Assembly (NCBI GenBank): GCA_900557355.1
Contig: USSR01000322.1
Span: forward strand, 1-7,668
Length of the DNA stretch: 7,668 nucleotides
Direction: 5' to 3'
Source of the DNA: an uncultured Bacteroides sp.
GTDB lineage: Bacteria; Bacteroidota; Bacteroidia; Bacteroidales; Bacteroidaceae
Shown here: piece by piece, positions 1 through 7,668 of the stretch
How positions within the stretch are numbered: position 1 is the stretch's first letter
How the letters are laid out: every line of letters begins with the position of its first letter
Notes under the pieces: model-generated
Seen by the model: the letters and a program-made list of their open reading frames with translations, nothing else
Told to the model about the DNA's origin: nothing
The model's database searches: none
Translations under genes and position numbers: made by a program

Positions 1-1502
1 TCCCGACCGTACAGGTTGTTCATTTCCGAAGGGTCTTCTTTTAGGTCGTACAATTCCCAGACATCGATATCATTGTAGAAATGTATCAGTTTGTACCGTT
101 CCGTCCGTACGCCGTAATGCCGTTTCACGGCATGTTCCGCCGGGTATTCATAGAAGTGATAGTATAAGGAGTGTCGCCAGTCGTCAGGCGACTCGCCTTT
201 CAGCAGGGGTACTAACGATACGCCTTGCATGTCTTCGGGGACGGACACTCCGGCCAGTTCCAGGAAAGTGGGGGCATAATCAATGTTCTGGACCAACTGG
301 GGGATGTCGCCCCGCTTGTTTAGTCCGCGGGGAAGTCTCATTATTAATGGCGTATGCATGGATTCTTCGTACATGAATCGTTTGTCAAACCATCCGTGCT
401 CGCCCATATAGAATCCTTGGTCGCTGGTGTAGATCACCAGGGTGTTGTCCGACAGCCCTTTTTCGTCCAGATAGTCCAGTACGCGTCCTACGTTGTCGTC
501 CAGGGATTTTATCACCTTGGCATAGTCGCGCATGTAGCGTTGATATTTCCATTCCGCCAGTTCTTTTCCTTGCGGCTTGGTTTTATAGAATTCTTGGATA
601 AGTGGAGAATAAAAGGCATCGTATTGTGCCCGTTCTTCGTCGGTCATACGGCTTATGAACTTTAGATAAGTCGCTTTCAGCCGTGAATCGTCTTTTTCGC
701 TCAGCATTTTTGTGTCGTACATGATATCCATGTGTTTCAGGATGCTCATTTCGGCTGAGGCGGCGGCTGTGCGGTTATGGTAATCGTCGTAAAAGTTTTC
801 GGGAAGTTCAAAAGTCTGGTCTTCGTATTCGGACAGGTATTTCAGTTCCGGCAACCAGTTGCGGTGGGCTGCTTTGTGGTGAATGAACAGGCAGAAAGGC
901 TTGTTCTTGTCTCTCTGCGTCTCCAGCCAGTCGATACTCATATCTGTGATGATATTTGTCAGATAACCTTTCTTTTGTATGGTATCGTTGTCCATGGTGA
1001 TGAAGTCCGGATTGTAATAGTCTCCTTGTCCTGGTAGAATCTCCCAGAAGGTAAATCCTGTCGGTAAACTTTCGAGATGCCATTTGCCTATCATGGCGGT
1101 TTCGTAACCTGCCGCTTTCAGGAGTTTGGGCATAGTTTGTTGTGAAGAGTCGAAGACGCAGGTGGTGTTGTCGGTAAAACCATTGGCATGGCTGTGTTTT
1201 CCGGTGAGCATACACGCACGGCTGGGACCGCTTAGCGAATTAGCCACAAAGCTGGAGGTGAAACGAACACCGTCAGCCGCAATACGGTCGAGGTTAGGGG
1301 TGTGGATGTGGCGCTTGTCATAACAACTCATCATTTGGGCGGTATGGTCATCAGTCATGATGTAGACGATGTTGTAACGTTCCGCATCTTTTCCTTCTCT
1401 TCGGGAAGTATGGTTGCAGGCAGATAAAAAAAATAGAGAATTGAATCCGATAATAGAATACCCCAACTTTATCGTTATATGGTCTGTTAAAATGTTCTTC
1501 AT
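1..1502 (-). CDS. Serine-type S1 family sulfatase, lipoprotein, probably GlcNAc-6-O-sulfatase-like (3' end cut by window edge)
   Basis: Reading the minus strand from the ATG at 1502 gives 500 uninterrupted codons to the left edge; only a short C-terminal tail should be missing. The protein starts with a signal peptide ending in a lipobox (LSAC, Cys29). The sulfatase fold is clear: TDDH at 50-53 gives metal-binding Asp51/Asp52; the maturation motif SGPSR at 91-95, continuing to LTG at 99-101, puts the formylglycine precursor at Ser91; GKWH is at 139-142; SDQG at 360-363 with FDKR at 372-375 is the second metal and sulfate site. Serine-type enzymes are matured by a radical-SAM anSME, not encoded here. 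The C-terminal part (DUF4976-like) has YYHFYEYP, EHAVKRHYG, RYKLIHFY and WELYDL at 447-486, which from memory resembles subfamily S1_11 exo-GlcNAc-6-sulfatases; this subfamily call is inference. It lies 121 bp after the DUF1735-LamG gene, a wider gap than elsewhere in the locus, with a hairpin between. Its GC content looks higher than that of the two preceding genes. Confidence 0.93.
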   Translation of the reverse strand, partial: MKNILTDHITIKLGYSIIGFNSLFFLSACNHTSRREGKDAERYNIVYIMTDDHTAQMMSCYDKRHIHTPNLDRIAADGVRFTSSFVANSLSGPSRACMLTGKHSHANGFTDNTTCVFDSSQQTMPKLLKAAGYETAMIGKWHLESLPTGFTFWEILPGQGDYYNPDFITMDNDTIQKKGYLTNIITDMSIDWLETQRDKNKPFCLFIHHKAAHRNWLPELKYLSEYEDQTFELPENFYDDYHNRTAAASAEMSILKHMDIMYDTKMLSEKDDSRLKATYLKFISRMTDEERAQYDAFYSPLIQEFYKTKPQGKELAEWKYQRYMRDYAKVIKSLDDNVGRVLDYLDEKGLSDNTLVIYTSDQGFYMGEHGWFDKRFMYEESMHTPLIMRLPRGLNKRGDIPQLVQNIDYAPTFLELAGVSVPEDMQGVSLVPLLKGESPDDWRHSLYYHFYEYPAEHAVKRHYGVRTERYKLIHFYNDIDVWELYDLKEDPSEMNNLYGR

Positions 1503-1543
1503 ATATAAATAGGGTTGTTTCCGGGAAAATAGTTAGGTTTTAG

Positions 1544-1580
1544 TAACGAGAACGTTTCCTGAAATGAAACGCTCTCGTTA
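1544..1580 (-). repeat. 15-bp inverted repeat (RNA hairpin) between the DUF1735-LamG gene and the sulfatase gene
   Basis: The arms 1544-1558 and 1566-1580 are complementary over 15 positions around a 7-base loop (1559-1565). The only imperfect pair is 1552/1572: it is A against C in a plus-strand transcript but a U-G wobble in a minus-strand transcript, so the structure suits RNA of the operon strand. It starts 43 bp after the DUF1735-LamG stop and ends 41 bp before the sulfatase ATG. No run of U follows on the minus strand (next bases CTAAAACCTAAC), so it is not a textbook intrinsic terminator. It may be a partial terminator, a 3'-end stabiliser or an mRNA processing site that lowers sulfatase expression relative to the upstream genes. 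The rest of the 1503-1623 gap is A/T-rich; I found no convincing Bacteroides promoter (TTTG / TAnnTTTG) in it. Confidence 0.6.
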
Positions 1581-1623
1581 TCTTATAAAAGCTGATTATA
1601 ATCGATGATATTTGGAATCAGAA

Positions 1624-2760
1624 TCATTCTCCGTCATCTGGAAAACGTACACCAGTCTTCCTGGTTGCTTCTTTCACAAGTTTGCCATCTCTTTGATGAC
1701 TGGAATAATCTTTGATTATGGTTCCGCTTCCTTCATTACACTTCCAATAAACTTCCAATCCCGGAGTCTGAGGTGAGACAACATACATATTATTCGAGAT
1801 TTCAGCTTGGCTGCGAGCTACAGACCATACGCGAAGTTCGCTAATACTTCCCTTCAATGTATAGGCAGTATTTACGCTATTTGCAAAGCCTATTTCTTTC
1901 ATCTCGAAAACTTCTCCCGGAAGAGCATGCGGAGTTGTAAAATCCAGTACCCCATCTACATAGAAACGTATGTTTGTTCCATCGTAAGTTAATGCCAGAT
2001 GATACCATTTATTAGCCGTAAAGCGTGTAATACTTTGTGGTTTCCCAGAACCTATTTTAGCCTGGAATTGGTTTTGTTCACAGGTAACATCTCCGAAGCG
2101 AGTATAAATATTGTTTTTCCCGTCGGCTCCCTTTATAGTCCATTGAGTCACATTATTTCTGTTAAATGCATCCATGCATAAATTCCACTCTAATGTCCAT
2201 GATGAAAGCCCTTCTATCATAGGTTCTGGAACAATAGAAATAGCATTACCATTGGCTAAATATGGTACTGTAGTTACTATTATCTGATCCAAAAGTACTA
2301 TTAAAGAAGATGAAGACAATAGTTTCTCGGCTCCGTTTGCATTGACTATAGCTACGGGGATAGCATATTTTTTGGTTGCGTCGATAGTTTCATCAAAAGG
2401 TTTTATTATCAAGTTTGTCGGTGATGAACCGATTTCACCAGCTTTGATTGTTGTCGTACTTTCCGAAAAACTGTAAAATTTTTCCGGCAACAACTGATAA
2501 TCTGTACCGTTTTTCTGATTATATGCTTGCAGTGCCGTTGCATCTGTTCCGTATTCAACGGTTACGTCCGTTGTCATCATGGTACCTAAACGGGAAGAGA
2601 TAACAGTTTTGGCTCCCGTATCGTCAATAGTTACTTTTTTTGATTGGGATTTCTGCGCATCGGTCAGGAATACCCCATTCTCTATCACATCATATTCTGA
2701 TTGGCAGGCTGCCAAAAGAGCAACCATGAATATTATTCCTATTTTTGCTATATTTTTCAT
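1624..2760 (-). CDS. DUF1735 and LamG (concanavalin A-like) domain lipoprotein, putative surface glycan-binding protein
   Basis: This 378-aa protein starts with a lipoprotein signal peptide (lipobox LAAC, Cys19) followed by QSEYD; acidic residues just after the cysteine favour export to the cell surface in Bacteroidota. Residues about 25-160 look like DUF1735, the beta-sandwich found at the N-terminus of many PUL glycan-binding proteins and of some GH18 enzymes (features include GVFLTD, VEYGTD and YAIPVAI). Residues about 185-365 form a LamG/Laminin_G_3 jelly roll, shown by KWYHLALTYDG, IRFYVDG, ISELRVWSVARS and VYWKCNEGSG. No catalytic residues of a glycoside hydrolase are evident, so binding of the glycan cut by the neighbouring GH18 is the likely role; this is inference from domains and context. 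The ATG is 14 bp after the GH18 stop, so the two are co-transcribed. Composition is A/T-rich compared with the SusC and sulfatase genes. Confidence 0.9.
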   Translation of the reverse strand: MKNIAKIGIIFMVALLAACQSEYDVIENGVFLTDAQKSQSKKVTIDDTGAKTVISSRLGTMMTTDVTVEYGTDATALQAYNQKNGTDYQLLPEKFYSFSESTTTIKAGEIGSSPTNLIIKPFDETIDATKKYAIPVAIVNANGAEKLLSSSSLIVLLDQIIVTTVPYLANGNAISIVPEPMIEGLSSWTLEWNLCMDAFNRNNVTQWTIKGADGKNNIYTRFGDVTCEQNQFQAKIGSGKPQSITRFTANKWYHLALTYDGTNIRFYVDGVLDFTTPHALPGEVFEMKEIGFANSVNTAYTLKGSISELRVWSVARSQAEISNNMYVVSPQTPGLEVYWKCNEGSGTIIKDYSSHQRDGKLVKEATRKTGVRFPDDGE

Positions 2761-2774
2761 GATTTGTTCAGTTT

Positions 2775-3743
2775 TTAATTGTTGGGATTGGCCGGATTCA
2801 TTATTTGAATGGCCTGTCGCATGAACTTATATTCCGGATCGTGTGCATATTCATATTCCATATGGTATGCTCCGCATCCTCCTTTACGTCCTTCTTCGGG
2901 ATGCCAACCGGCCATGCCCAATAAGGAGGGCATTTTATTACCTTCTTCATCTGTATAGGTTACACCGCCATTTTTCCAATAGGACTCAAAATTTTCGGTT
3001 ACAATGAGGCGCTCCGGACCTATATATTTACTGACTCCGTTGTAACGGCTTTGGAGTCTGGAAGGAGCAGAAGTATTATATGCTTGAGATACGGCATAAT
3101 CAGCATATTGCCATCCTTCTTCCGTAATGTAACTGATATGTCCATCTACCATAATTAGTTTGTCCGGACCTAAATTTTTGCGCATTTCACGTAATAGCGT
3201 AGTCATGTTATCCTTGTTGTAGAAGAGGTCACCGGCTGAACATTCGTGGTCAAAATCTATCCCATCATAACCATATTTGAAGATAGAATCGGATAATGCC
3301 TTTGCTGCTGCGGGAATATCTTCTGCCTTGTTTTCAAACGGACATACTCCTCCTTTGAATAAGTTGGACATATTGTGAGAGAAAAGCGTGAATGTGATTC
3401 TTGTTCCATATACCTCCTGTACGTATCTCATATCATCTATGTGATTTTGAGTTAAGTTATATTTGTCTCCCCATATAGACATGATATCCATACTGTCGGG
3501 TGCACTGCGCAATGAACCTCTTGCAGAAGTTGATGTGCCTCCGTTCCAAAAGCCGAACCAGCCAAAAGCTATTTGGTGGTCCGTCTTTTTATAAGCTCTT
3601 AATTTCCTGTAGTATTCTTCTGATTTGGGAGTTCCATCCAGATTTTGTATTATATTTGCTTCGGGCATGGTCCAGTCATCGCATGCTTGCATAAACAATC
3701 CTAAGCCAAATACTAATCCGATAGTTTTCAATATATTTTTCAT
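2775..3743 (-). CDS. GH18 lipoprotein, probable endo-beta-N-acetylglucosaminidase
   Basis: The 322-aa product has a lipoprotein signal peptide (FMQAC, Cys21) followed by DDW, so it is probably lipid-anchored and exposed at the cell surface. It is a single GH18 TIM-barrel without accessory domains. The family motif DGxDxDxE is intact as DGIDFDHE at 160-167: Glu167 is the acid/base and Asp165 the residue that assists the substrate N-acetyl group. SQAYN at 219-223 fits the conserved QxY that contacts the oxazolinium intermediate. IAFGWFGFWNGG at 58-69 fits the first barrel strand, and AGWHPEEGRKGGCGAY at 278-293 fits the last. Small size, lipobox and position directly after SusD match the EndoF-like enzymes that cut the chitobiose core of N-glycans in Bacteroides, for example the enzyme of the don locus in B. 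fragilis. Chitinase activity is less likely given the context but is not excluded. Gaps to the flanking genes are 15 and 14 bp. Confidence 0.93.
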   Translation of the reverse strand: MKNILKTIGLVFGLGLFMQACDDWTMPEANIIQNLDGTPKSEEYYRKLRAYKKTDHQIAFGWFGFWNGGTSTSARGSLRSAPDSMDIMSIWGDKYNLTQNHIDDMRYVQEVYGTRITFTLFSHNMSNLFKGGVCPFENKAEDIPAAAKALSDSIFKYGYDGIDFDHECSAGDLFYNKDNMTTLLREMRKNLGPDKLIMVDGHISYITEEGWQYADYAVSQAYNTSAPSRLQSRYNGVSKYIGPERLIVTENFESYWKNGGVTYTDEEGNKMPSLLGMAGWHPEEGRKGGCGAYHMEYEYAHDPEYKFMRQAIQIMNPANPNN

Positions 3744-3758
3744 ATGATTTACTTACTT

Positions 3759-5357
3759 TTAGTTTATTGATTTATTTTCTATATCCCACCATAAACGGGT
3801 GCCACCGTTGTCCTGACCACCTAATAATTGAATGGCTTCTTGTATGTTTTGGGGATTTAAAGTGTATTCTGATTTGGCAAATGGCAGTCTGCGTATTTGA
3901 ATATCCGTATCAACTGTTCCACTGCTATTATTGACTGCTACAGGGAATAATTTAGGATAACCGGTACGGCGGAATTCCGTCCAGGCTTCCTGACCATTTG
4001 GGAACGTGGCAATCCATTTCTGGGTGATAATACGTTCAAGCTTCTTGTCCTTGGAATCATTCTCTTTCCAGCCAATGGTTATGTTACTGACAGCACTTAT
4101 GTTATTGGACGACTTTAGAGGATCTATATAGTTAGCGGCTGTCTTCACTTCATCCGTCATATACTCATTGGCACCACTTGCTCCCCATTCGTTGAAAGAA
4201 AGGCGAATACCTTCTTCATAAGCACTTTGAGGAGTAGCACCTCCCATGTTCCATCCTCTTAAAGCACCTTCGGCTTTAAGAAAAGCAACTTCGGCTGCAT
4301 TTATCCAGATTATTGGAGTGTTACTTTGTATGTTCGGGGAAGAGTATCCTAGCCGCGAGTCTTTATTGCTGTCCAAGTTGAGGCCTGTTCGAAGAGCGAA
4401 GTAACCGGATGTCTCATTCAGGGTACCTTGCGTGAACATTTTACTCAAACGTGGGTCTTCATAACCTGTCAGTATAGACCAAATGGAAGCTCCCATACGA
4501 ATGTCTTTATAATTGGCCCACATTGTGTATAGTTGATTAACTACGTCATTGGCTCCCACCGTTTTCACCCCGGCGTTATCATCATTTGAAGTTATTACCC
4601 CTAATGAATGAGATATAGCCTTTTCAGCTTGTTCTTTTGCAACTTCCGGCTTTACGAAAGCTAGACGCATTGCTAGACGCAGACGTAGTGAATTGGCAAA
4701 TTTCACCCATTTGCTGTAATCGCCTCCATAGACCAAATCGTACTCTGCCATAGGTTTTGAACCGGGATTGTTCACGGTAAACTTGGTCAGGACTTCAGCC
4801 GCTTTGTCCAGTTCTTCGAAGAACTTCATATAAACAGTCTCCTGGCTGTCGTATGGAGTGGTCATCGAACCGCTTCCTACCTGGGTGTAAGGCAGAGGCC
4901 CCCACATGTCGGTAAAGCGATGCATGGAAGCAATTTTAAGAATCTGTGCCCATTGGTAGATGTGGGAGTTTTCATCGCCATCTACGCTTTTCTTAATTTC
5001 GATATAGGCGCCGATAGCCTGGGTATATACTTTTTCGAACGGACTATTCAGCCAATTATCCTGGAAGAAGTAGGTGGCATTGTTCTTATTGCTGTTGAAA
5101 TTGGTGGGAATGGCCATGTAACCCGAATAGATATCTCCTACCAAGTTTTGCGACAATTGAAACTGATTGTTATGCGTAGAGACCACATTGCGTTGCAATT
5201 GAGGGAAGAAAGCTCCGACTTTCACGTTATCTCCTTCCAGTATGTCTTCGGTGGCTTCGTAAGGGGGGACATTATCAAACCATCCGGTGCAGGATGCCAG
5301 GGAGATGGCTCCGGCAAAAATCATTCCTTTTCCAATATTTAATATATAGTTCTTCAT
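3759..5357 (-). CDS. SusD/RagB-like outer-membrane lipoprotein (nutrient-binding partner of SusC)
   Basis: This 532-aa protein is the surface lipoprotein that caps the SusC barrel and captures the glycan. The signal peptide ends in lipobox LASC (Cys23). The fold is the alpha-helical TPR-type SusD-like family (SusD/RagB, closest in style to the SusD-like_2 branch): HRFTDMWGPLPY at 146-157, followed by YDSQETVYMKFFEELDKAAE, are hallmark segments, and the C-terminal part has IITQKWIATFPNGQEAW and EFRRTGYP, ending with RLWWD near residue 525. Length is normal for the family and no frame break is seen. The ATG at 5357 is chosen because the signal peptide and lipobox follow directly; it lies 13 bp after the SusC stop, the usual tight susC-susD arrangement. 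The ligand cannot be read from the sequence; the adjacent GH18 gene points to a GlcNAc-containing oligosaccharide. Confidence 0.96.
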   Translation of the reverse strand: MKNYILNIGKGMIFAGAISLASCTGWFDNVPPYEATEDILEGDNVKVGAFFPQLQRNVVSTHNNQFQLSQNLVGDIYSGYMAIPTNFNSNKNNATYFFQDNWLNSPFEKVYTQAIGAYIEIKKSVDGDENSHIYQWAQILKIASMHRFTDMWGPLPYTQVGSGSMTTPYDSQETVYMKFFEELDKAAEVLTKFTVNNPGSKPMAEYDLVYGGDYSKWVKFANSLRLRLAMRLAFVKPEVAKEQAEKAISHSLGVITSNDDNAGVKTVGANDVVNQLYTMWANYKDIRMGASIWSILTGYEDPRLSKMFTQGTLNETSGYFALRTGLNLDSNKDSRLGYSSPNIQSNTPIIWINAAEVAFLKAEGALRGWNMGGATPQSAYEEGIRLSFNEWGASGANEYMTDEVKTAANYIDPLKSSNNISAVSNITIGWKENDSKDKKLERIITQKWIATFPNGQEAWTEFRRTGYPKLFPVAVNNSSGTVDTDIQIRRLPFAKSEYTLNPQNIQEAIQLLGGQDNGGTRLWWDIENKSIN

Positions 5358-5370
5358 GATAGTATTATTT

Positions 5371-7668
5371 TTAGAATTGCATTCTTACACTGAATCCGAC
5401 ATTTCTCAAGCTGGGTTGCATAAAGTAATCCAATCCCTGGAAGTAGGTACCTGTAAATGCGATACTTTCCGGATCGAACGGGGCTTTGTTGTAAATCATC
5501 CAAAGATTACGTCCTATGAGGGAAACTGTCATATTCAATTTGTCATTAAACCATTTCTTTGGTAAGTTATAGCCTAAAGTTAGTTCTTGCAAGCGTACAT
5601 TGGTAGCACTGTACACATAGTTAGATAACATGCCGGTATCACCTCCGCCAATATATTCATAAAAATACTGTGGGTCGAGTTTACCGAAGTTGACTGTTAC
5701 GCCACCATTGTCACGTGCGATTGCTGACGCTTCCGATACTCCGTATTTGTCGAGTATAGCCTGAGTGGCTGACATCACTTCTCCACCAATGCGGGCAGTC
5801 AGCAAGAAGCCCAGGTTAAAGCCTTTCCAGGAAAGGTTGTTGCGGAAACCTAAGTTAAAATCCGGATTGGCATTACCTACCTTCTGTAAATCTTCTACTG
5901 TCTGGAGCTGGTTGGTATCGGGATCTACATAAATAAATCCGGAACCATCTTGGCGCAAACGGCTGGTTACATATATATCGCCCATTGAGCCGCCTTCTTC
6001 CAGTATCATCCGATATGTTCCAAACTTGGAAACTTCTAGACTGGGAATGTAGTAATTCACCCGTAAGTGGATCCGGGTAATCACGTACCAATTCTTTTAT
6101 TTCATTACGGTTCATACTGAAAGTAAGCTGTGAGTTCCAGTTCAGGTCCCCGAACTTATTTTCGTAAGATACCATAGCTTCAATACCCCAGTTTGCTATA
6201 TCACCTGCTTGAATATAGAATGTTGAGTATCCGGAGGAAGCGGAAGCTTTGGCCTCAAATGTCTGATTGTATGTATTTGATTTGTAATAGGTGAAGTCGA
6301 GGCCAACATGCCCGTCAAACAATTTGGCATTTGTACCTATTTCAAATGATTTGGTCCGCTCTGGATGCAGTTCTGGTACCGGCATGTGGGTGTTGGTCTC
6401 AAATTCTCCACTCGAACTGTAGCCGAAAGTCGGGATTGTGAGATAACGTGAAGGTGCATTACCTACGGAACTATAAGAAGCTCTCACTTTCCAGAATGTC
6501 AACCACTTCGGCAACTTCACCATTTCAGTGATTACTCCTGAAAGACCTACAGATGGGTAGAAGAAAGAACTGTTGGGTGTGTTGACCAAAGCCGATGACC
6601 AGTCGTTGCGTGCTGTAGCACTCAGGTAAATCATGCTTTTCCATCCCAGTTCCGCACTGGCAAATACCGATTGGGTTTGTTCTTTCCAACCATCCTGTTT
6701 GATGCGCGAATTATTTGCCCCCAAATCTACATTATGCAAAGTGAAGAAGTTGGGAATCATGCTTAACTGACCTTCCGCACCTACATAATCCATACTTACG
6801 TCCTGGATGCTGGCACCCACATTGGCAGTGAGGTCGAAATCATTGAAACGTTTGTTGATATTGACCAGGAAGTCAGCATACAATTGTTTGTCTACGTCCT
6901 TACGGTCGCCATAATATCCTTTGCTTTGAGCAAATTTGGCATCTGTGCTGGCATAAAGTTTTTTTGTATGTCGGGTGTTGGCATTGTCAATGCGTACACG
7001 TCCGCTGATATCCATCCAGTCGAACACTTTATATTTCAATCCGGCATTTGCCATATAACGATCCCGGTCGTTATTGAACATATTGCGGTTGATGATCCAG
7101 TATGGATTCTGCATTGCCATGCCCATTTCACCATAAGGCCAGTGTTGGGTCATCAGCTGACGGCCTTCGTCATAACGTTCGTACATGCGATAGGGGGTGA
7201 AGTCTTCACCGCGAGGAAAAAGGTAGAGAGGAACAATCGGGTTAAAGTATTGTCCTTGCGAGAGCATGTTCTGGTCTTTCTGAATCACGTAGCTGAAACC
7301 TAAGTCCAATGTCATTCTGTCATTAAAGAAATTGGAGGTATTACGAACTGTAAAGTTATAACGCTGGTATTCATTGTTCGGAATGATACCTTCGGCTGTT
7401 GTGGAAGATGCCGATGCGAAAGTCTGGTTCTTTTCATTACCCAGTGAAATGGACAGGGCAGTAGTGGTATTATAACCTGTACGGAAGAAATTCAGAGGAT
7501 CATAGGAAGAAGGGGTTGCCAATTTGTCTCCCCAGCTCGAAAATTCGCCCGGTTTGTTGCCGTATGTGGTCTGGAAACGCGGAGTTACGAATGGGTTGGA
7601 AAAATCCGTGTTATGCGATAATGTTATTTTAGGTTTGCCGGCAGCTCCTTTCTTCGTGGTAATCAGGA
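5371..7668 (-). pseudogene. SusC-like TonB-dependent outer-membrane transporter, 5' partial and frameshifted
   Basis: The coding sequence enters from the right edge in frame from base 7666 with LITTKKG, the motif that closes the SusC plug domain, so the signal peptide, N-terminal carboxypeptidase-like domain and plug lie outside the window. About 535 codons of the barrel follow, with typical stretches such as FNDRMTLDLGFSY, LSATARNDWSSAL and SVGNAPSRY. Near 6062 the frame moves by +1: if read on, the first frame gives unrelated residues and stops at 5873-5875, while the true SusC sequence continues in the next frame as YYIPSLEVSKFGTYRM, LEEGGSMGDIYV and NPDFNLGFRNNL, ending in FSVRMQF at 5371. 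Neither half shows other damage, so this is a recent single indel or a sequence error. If real, the barrel would lose about 230 C-terminal residues, including the final strand, and be non-functional. The TTG at 7522 is an internal leucine, not a start. The protein would energise glycan uptake with TonB and the following SusD. Confidence 0.88.
6053..6067 (-). other. Site of the SusC frameshift (net -2 or +1 base)
   Basis: Upstream coding sequence reads NEIKELVRDYPDPLTGE up to about 6056, a standard SusC segment; downstream sequence reads NYYIPSLEVSKFG in the frame starting at 6057. Restoring one protein needs either two added bases or one removed base here. Adding AA to the short A run at 6056-6057 (coding strand GAAT to GAAAAT) would give DPLTGE followed by NYYIPS, keeping the common DPxTGE motif. 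Removing one G from the GGG at 6060-6062 would give DPLT followed by VNYYIPS. I favour the two-base loss, because it preserves the motif, but this is inference. Confidence 0.7.

Noticed and set aside
808..1215. 135-codon open frame on the minus strand inside the sulfatase
   Set aside because: It is in a different frame from the continuous sulfatase reading that carries the formylglycine motif and metal ligands; its sequence is arginine-rich and without a domain.
1503..1623. A separate promoter for the sulfatase gene
   Set aside because: I looked for the Bacteroides TTTG / TAnnTTTG pair; only TATTTTCC is vaguely similar to the -7 element and no TTTG lies at the right distance, so it is not annotated.
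4920..5342. 140-codon open frame on the plus strand inside the SusD gene
   Set aside because: It lies fully antisense to clear SusD sequence with signal peptide and conserved motifs, and has no recognisable domain.
6053..6067. Programmed ribosomal frameshifting or phase variation in SusC
   Set aside because: No slippery heptamer, long homopolymer tract or invertible repeat is visible at the site, and SusC proteins are not known to need recoding; a plain indel or sequence error is simpler.
6884..7303. 139-codon open frame on the plus strand inside the SusC gene
   Set aside because: Antisense shadow of SusC barrel sequence; no domain or start context of its own.
5873..7522. A separate 549-aa protein starting at TTG 7522
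   Set aside because: The frame is open to the right edge and already encodes the SusC plug-end motif LITTKKG upstream, so TTG is an internal leucine; the last ~60 residues are out-of-frame after the frameshift.

Overview
The window looks like part of a polysaccharide utilization locus (PUL) from a gut Bacteroidota bacterium, most likely Bacteroides or a close relative. The signs are a SusC/SusD pair, a run of lipoproteins, an absence of Shine-Dalgarno sites (starts preceded by A/T-rich leaders), a DUF1735-LamG protein and a serine-type sulfatase. All genes are read from the minus strand, so transcription runs from the right edge to the left edge.

Layout in transcription order: (1) 7668-5371, a SusC-like TonB-dependent outer-membrane transporter. 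Its 5' end lies outside the window and its frame is broken near 6053-6067. (2) 5357-3759, a SusD-like lipoprotein of 532 aa. (3) 3743-2775, a GH18 lipoprotein of 322 aa with an intact DGxDxDxE catalytic motif, probably an endo-beta-N-acetylglucosaminidase. (4) 2760-1624, a 378-aa lipoprotein with an N-terminal DUF1735 domain and a C-terminal LamG-like domain, probably a surface glycan-binding protein. (5) 1623-1503, a 121-bp gap holding a strong 15-bp hairpin. (6) 1502-1, a serine-type S1 sulfatase whose last residues run off the left edge; its C-terminal signature resembles GlcNAc-6-sulfatases.

The first four genes are separated by only 13-15 bp and must form one operon. The inferred pathway is as follows. 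The GH18 enzyme releases or cuts a GlcNAc-containing host glycan (N-glycan or similar) at the cell surface. The DUF1735-LamG and SusD proteins hold it, SusC imports it, and the sulfatase removes sulfate from GlcNAc. This is the SusC-SusD-GH18 arrangement known from N-glycan-harvesting loci of Bacteroides such as the don locus of B. fragilis; the sulfatase suggests a sulfated target. The SusC frameshift would disable import unless it is a sequence error. Apart from that break and the hairpin, this is a conventional PUL, and I see no mobile element, CRISPR array or RNA gene.
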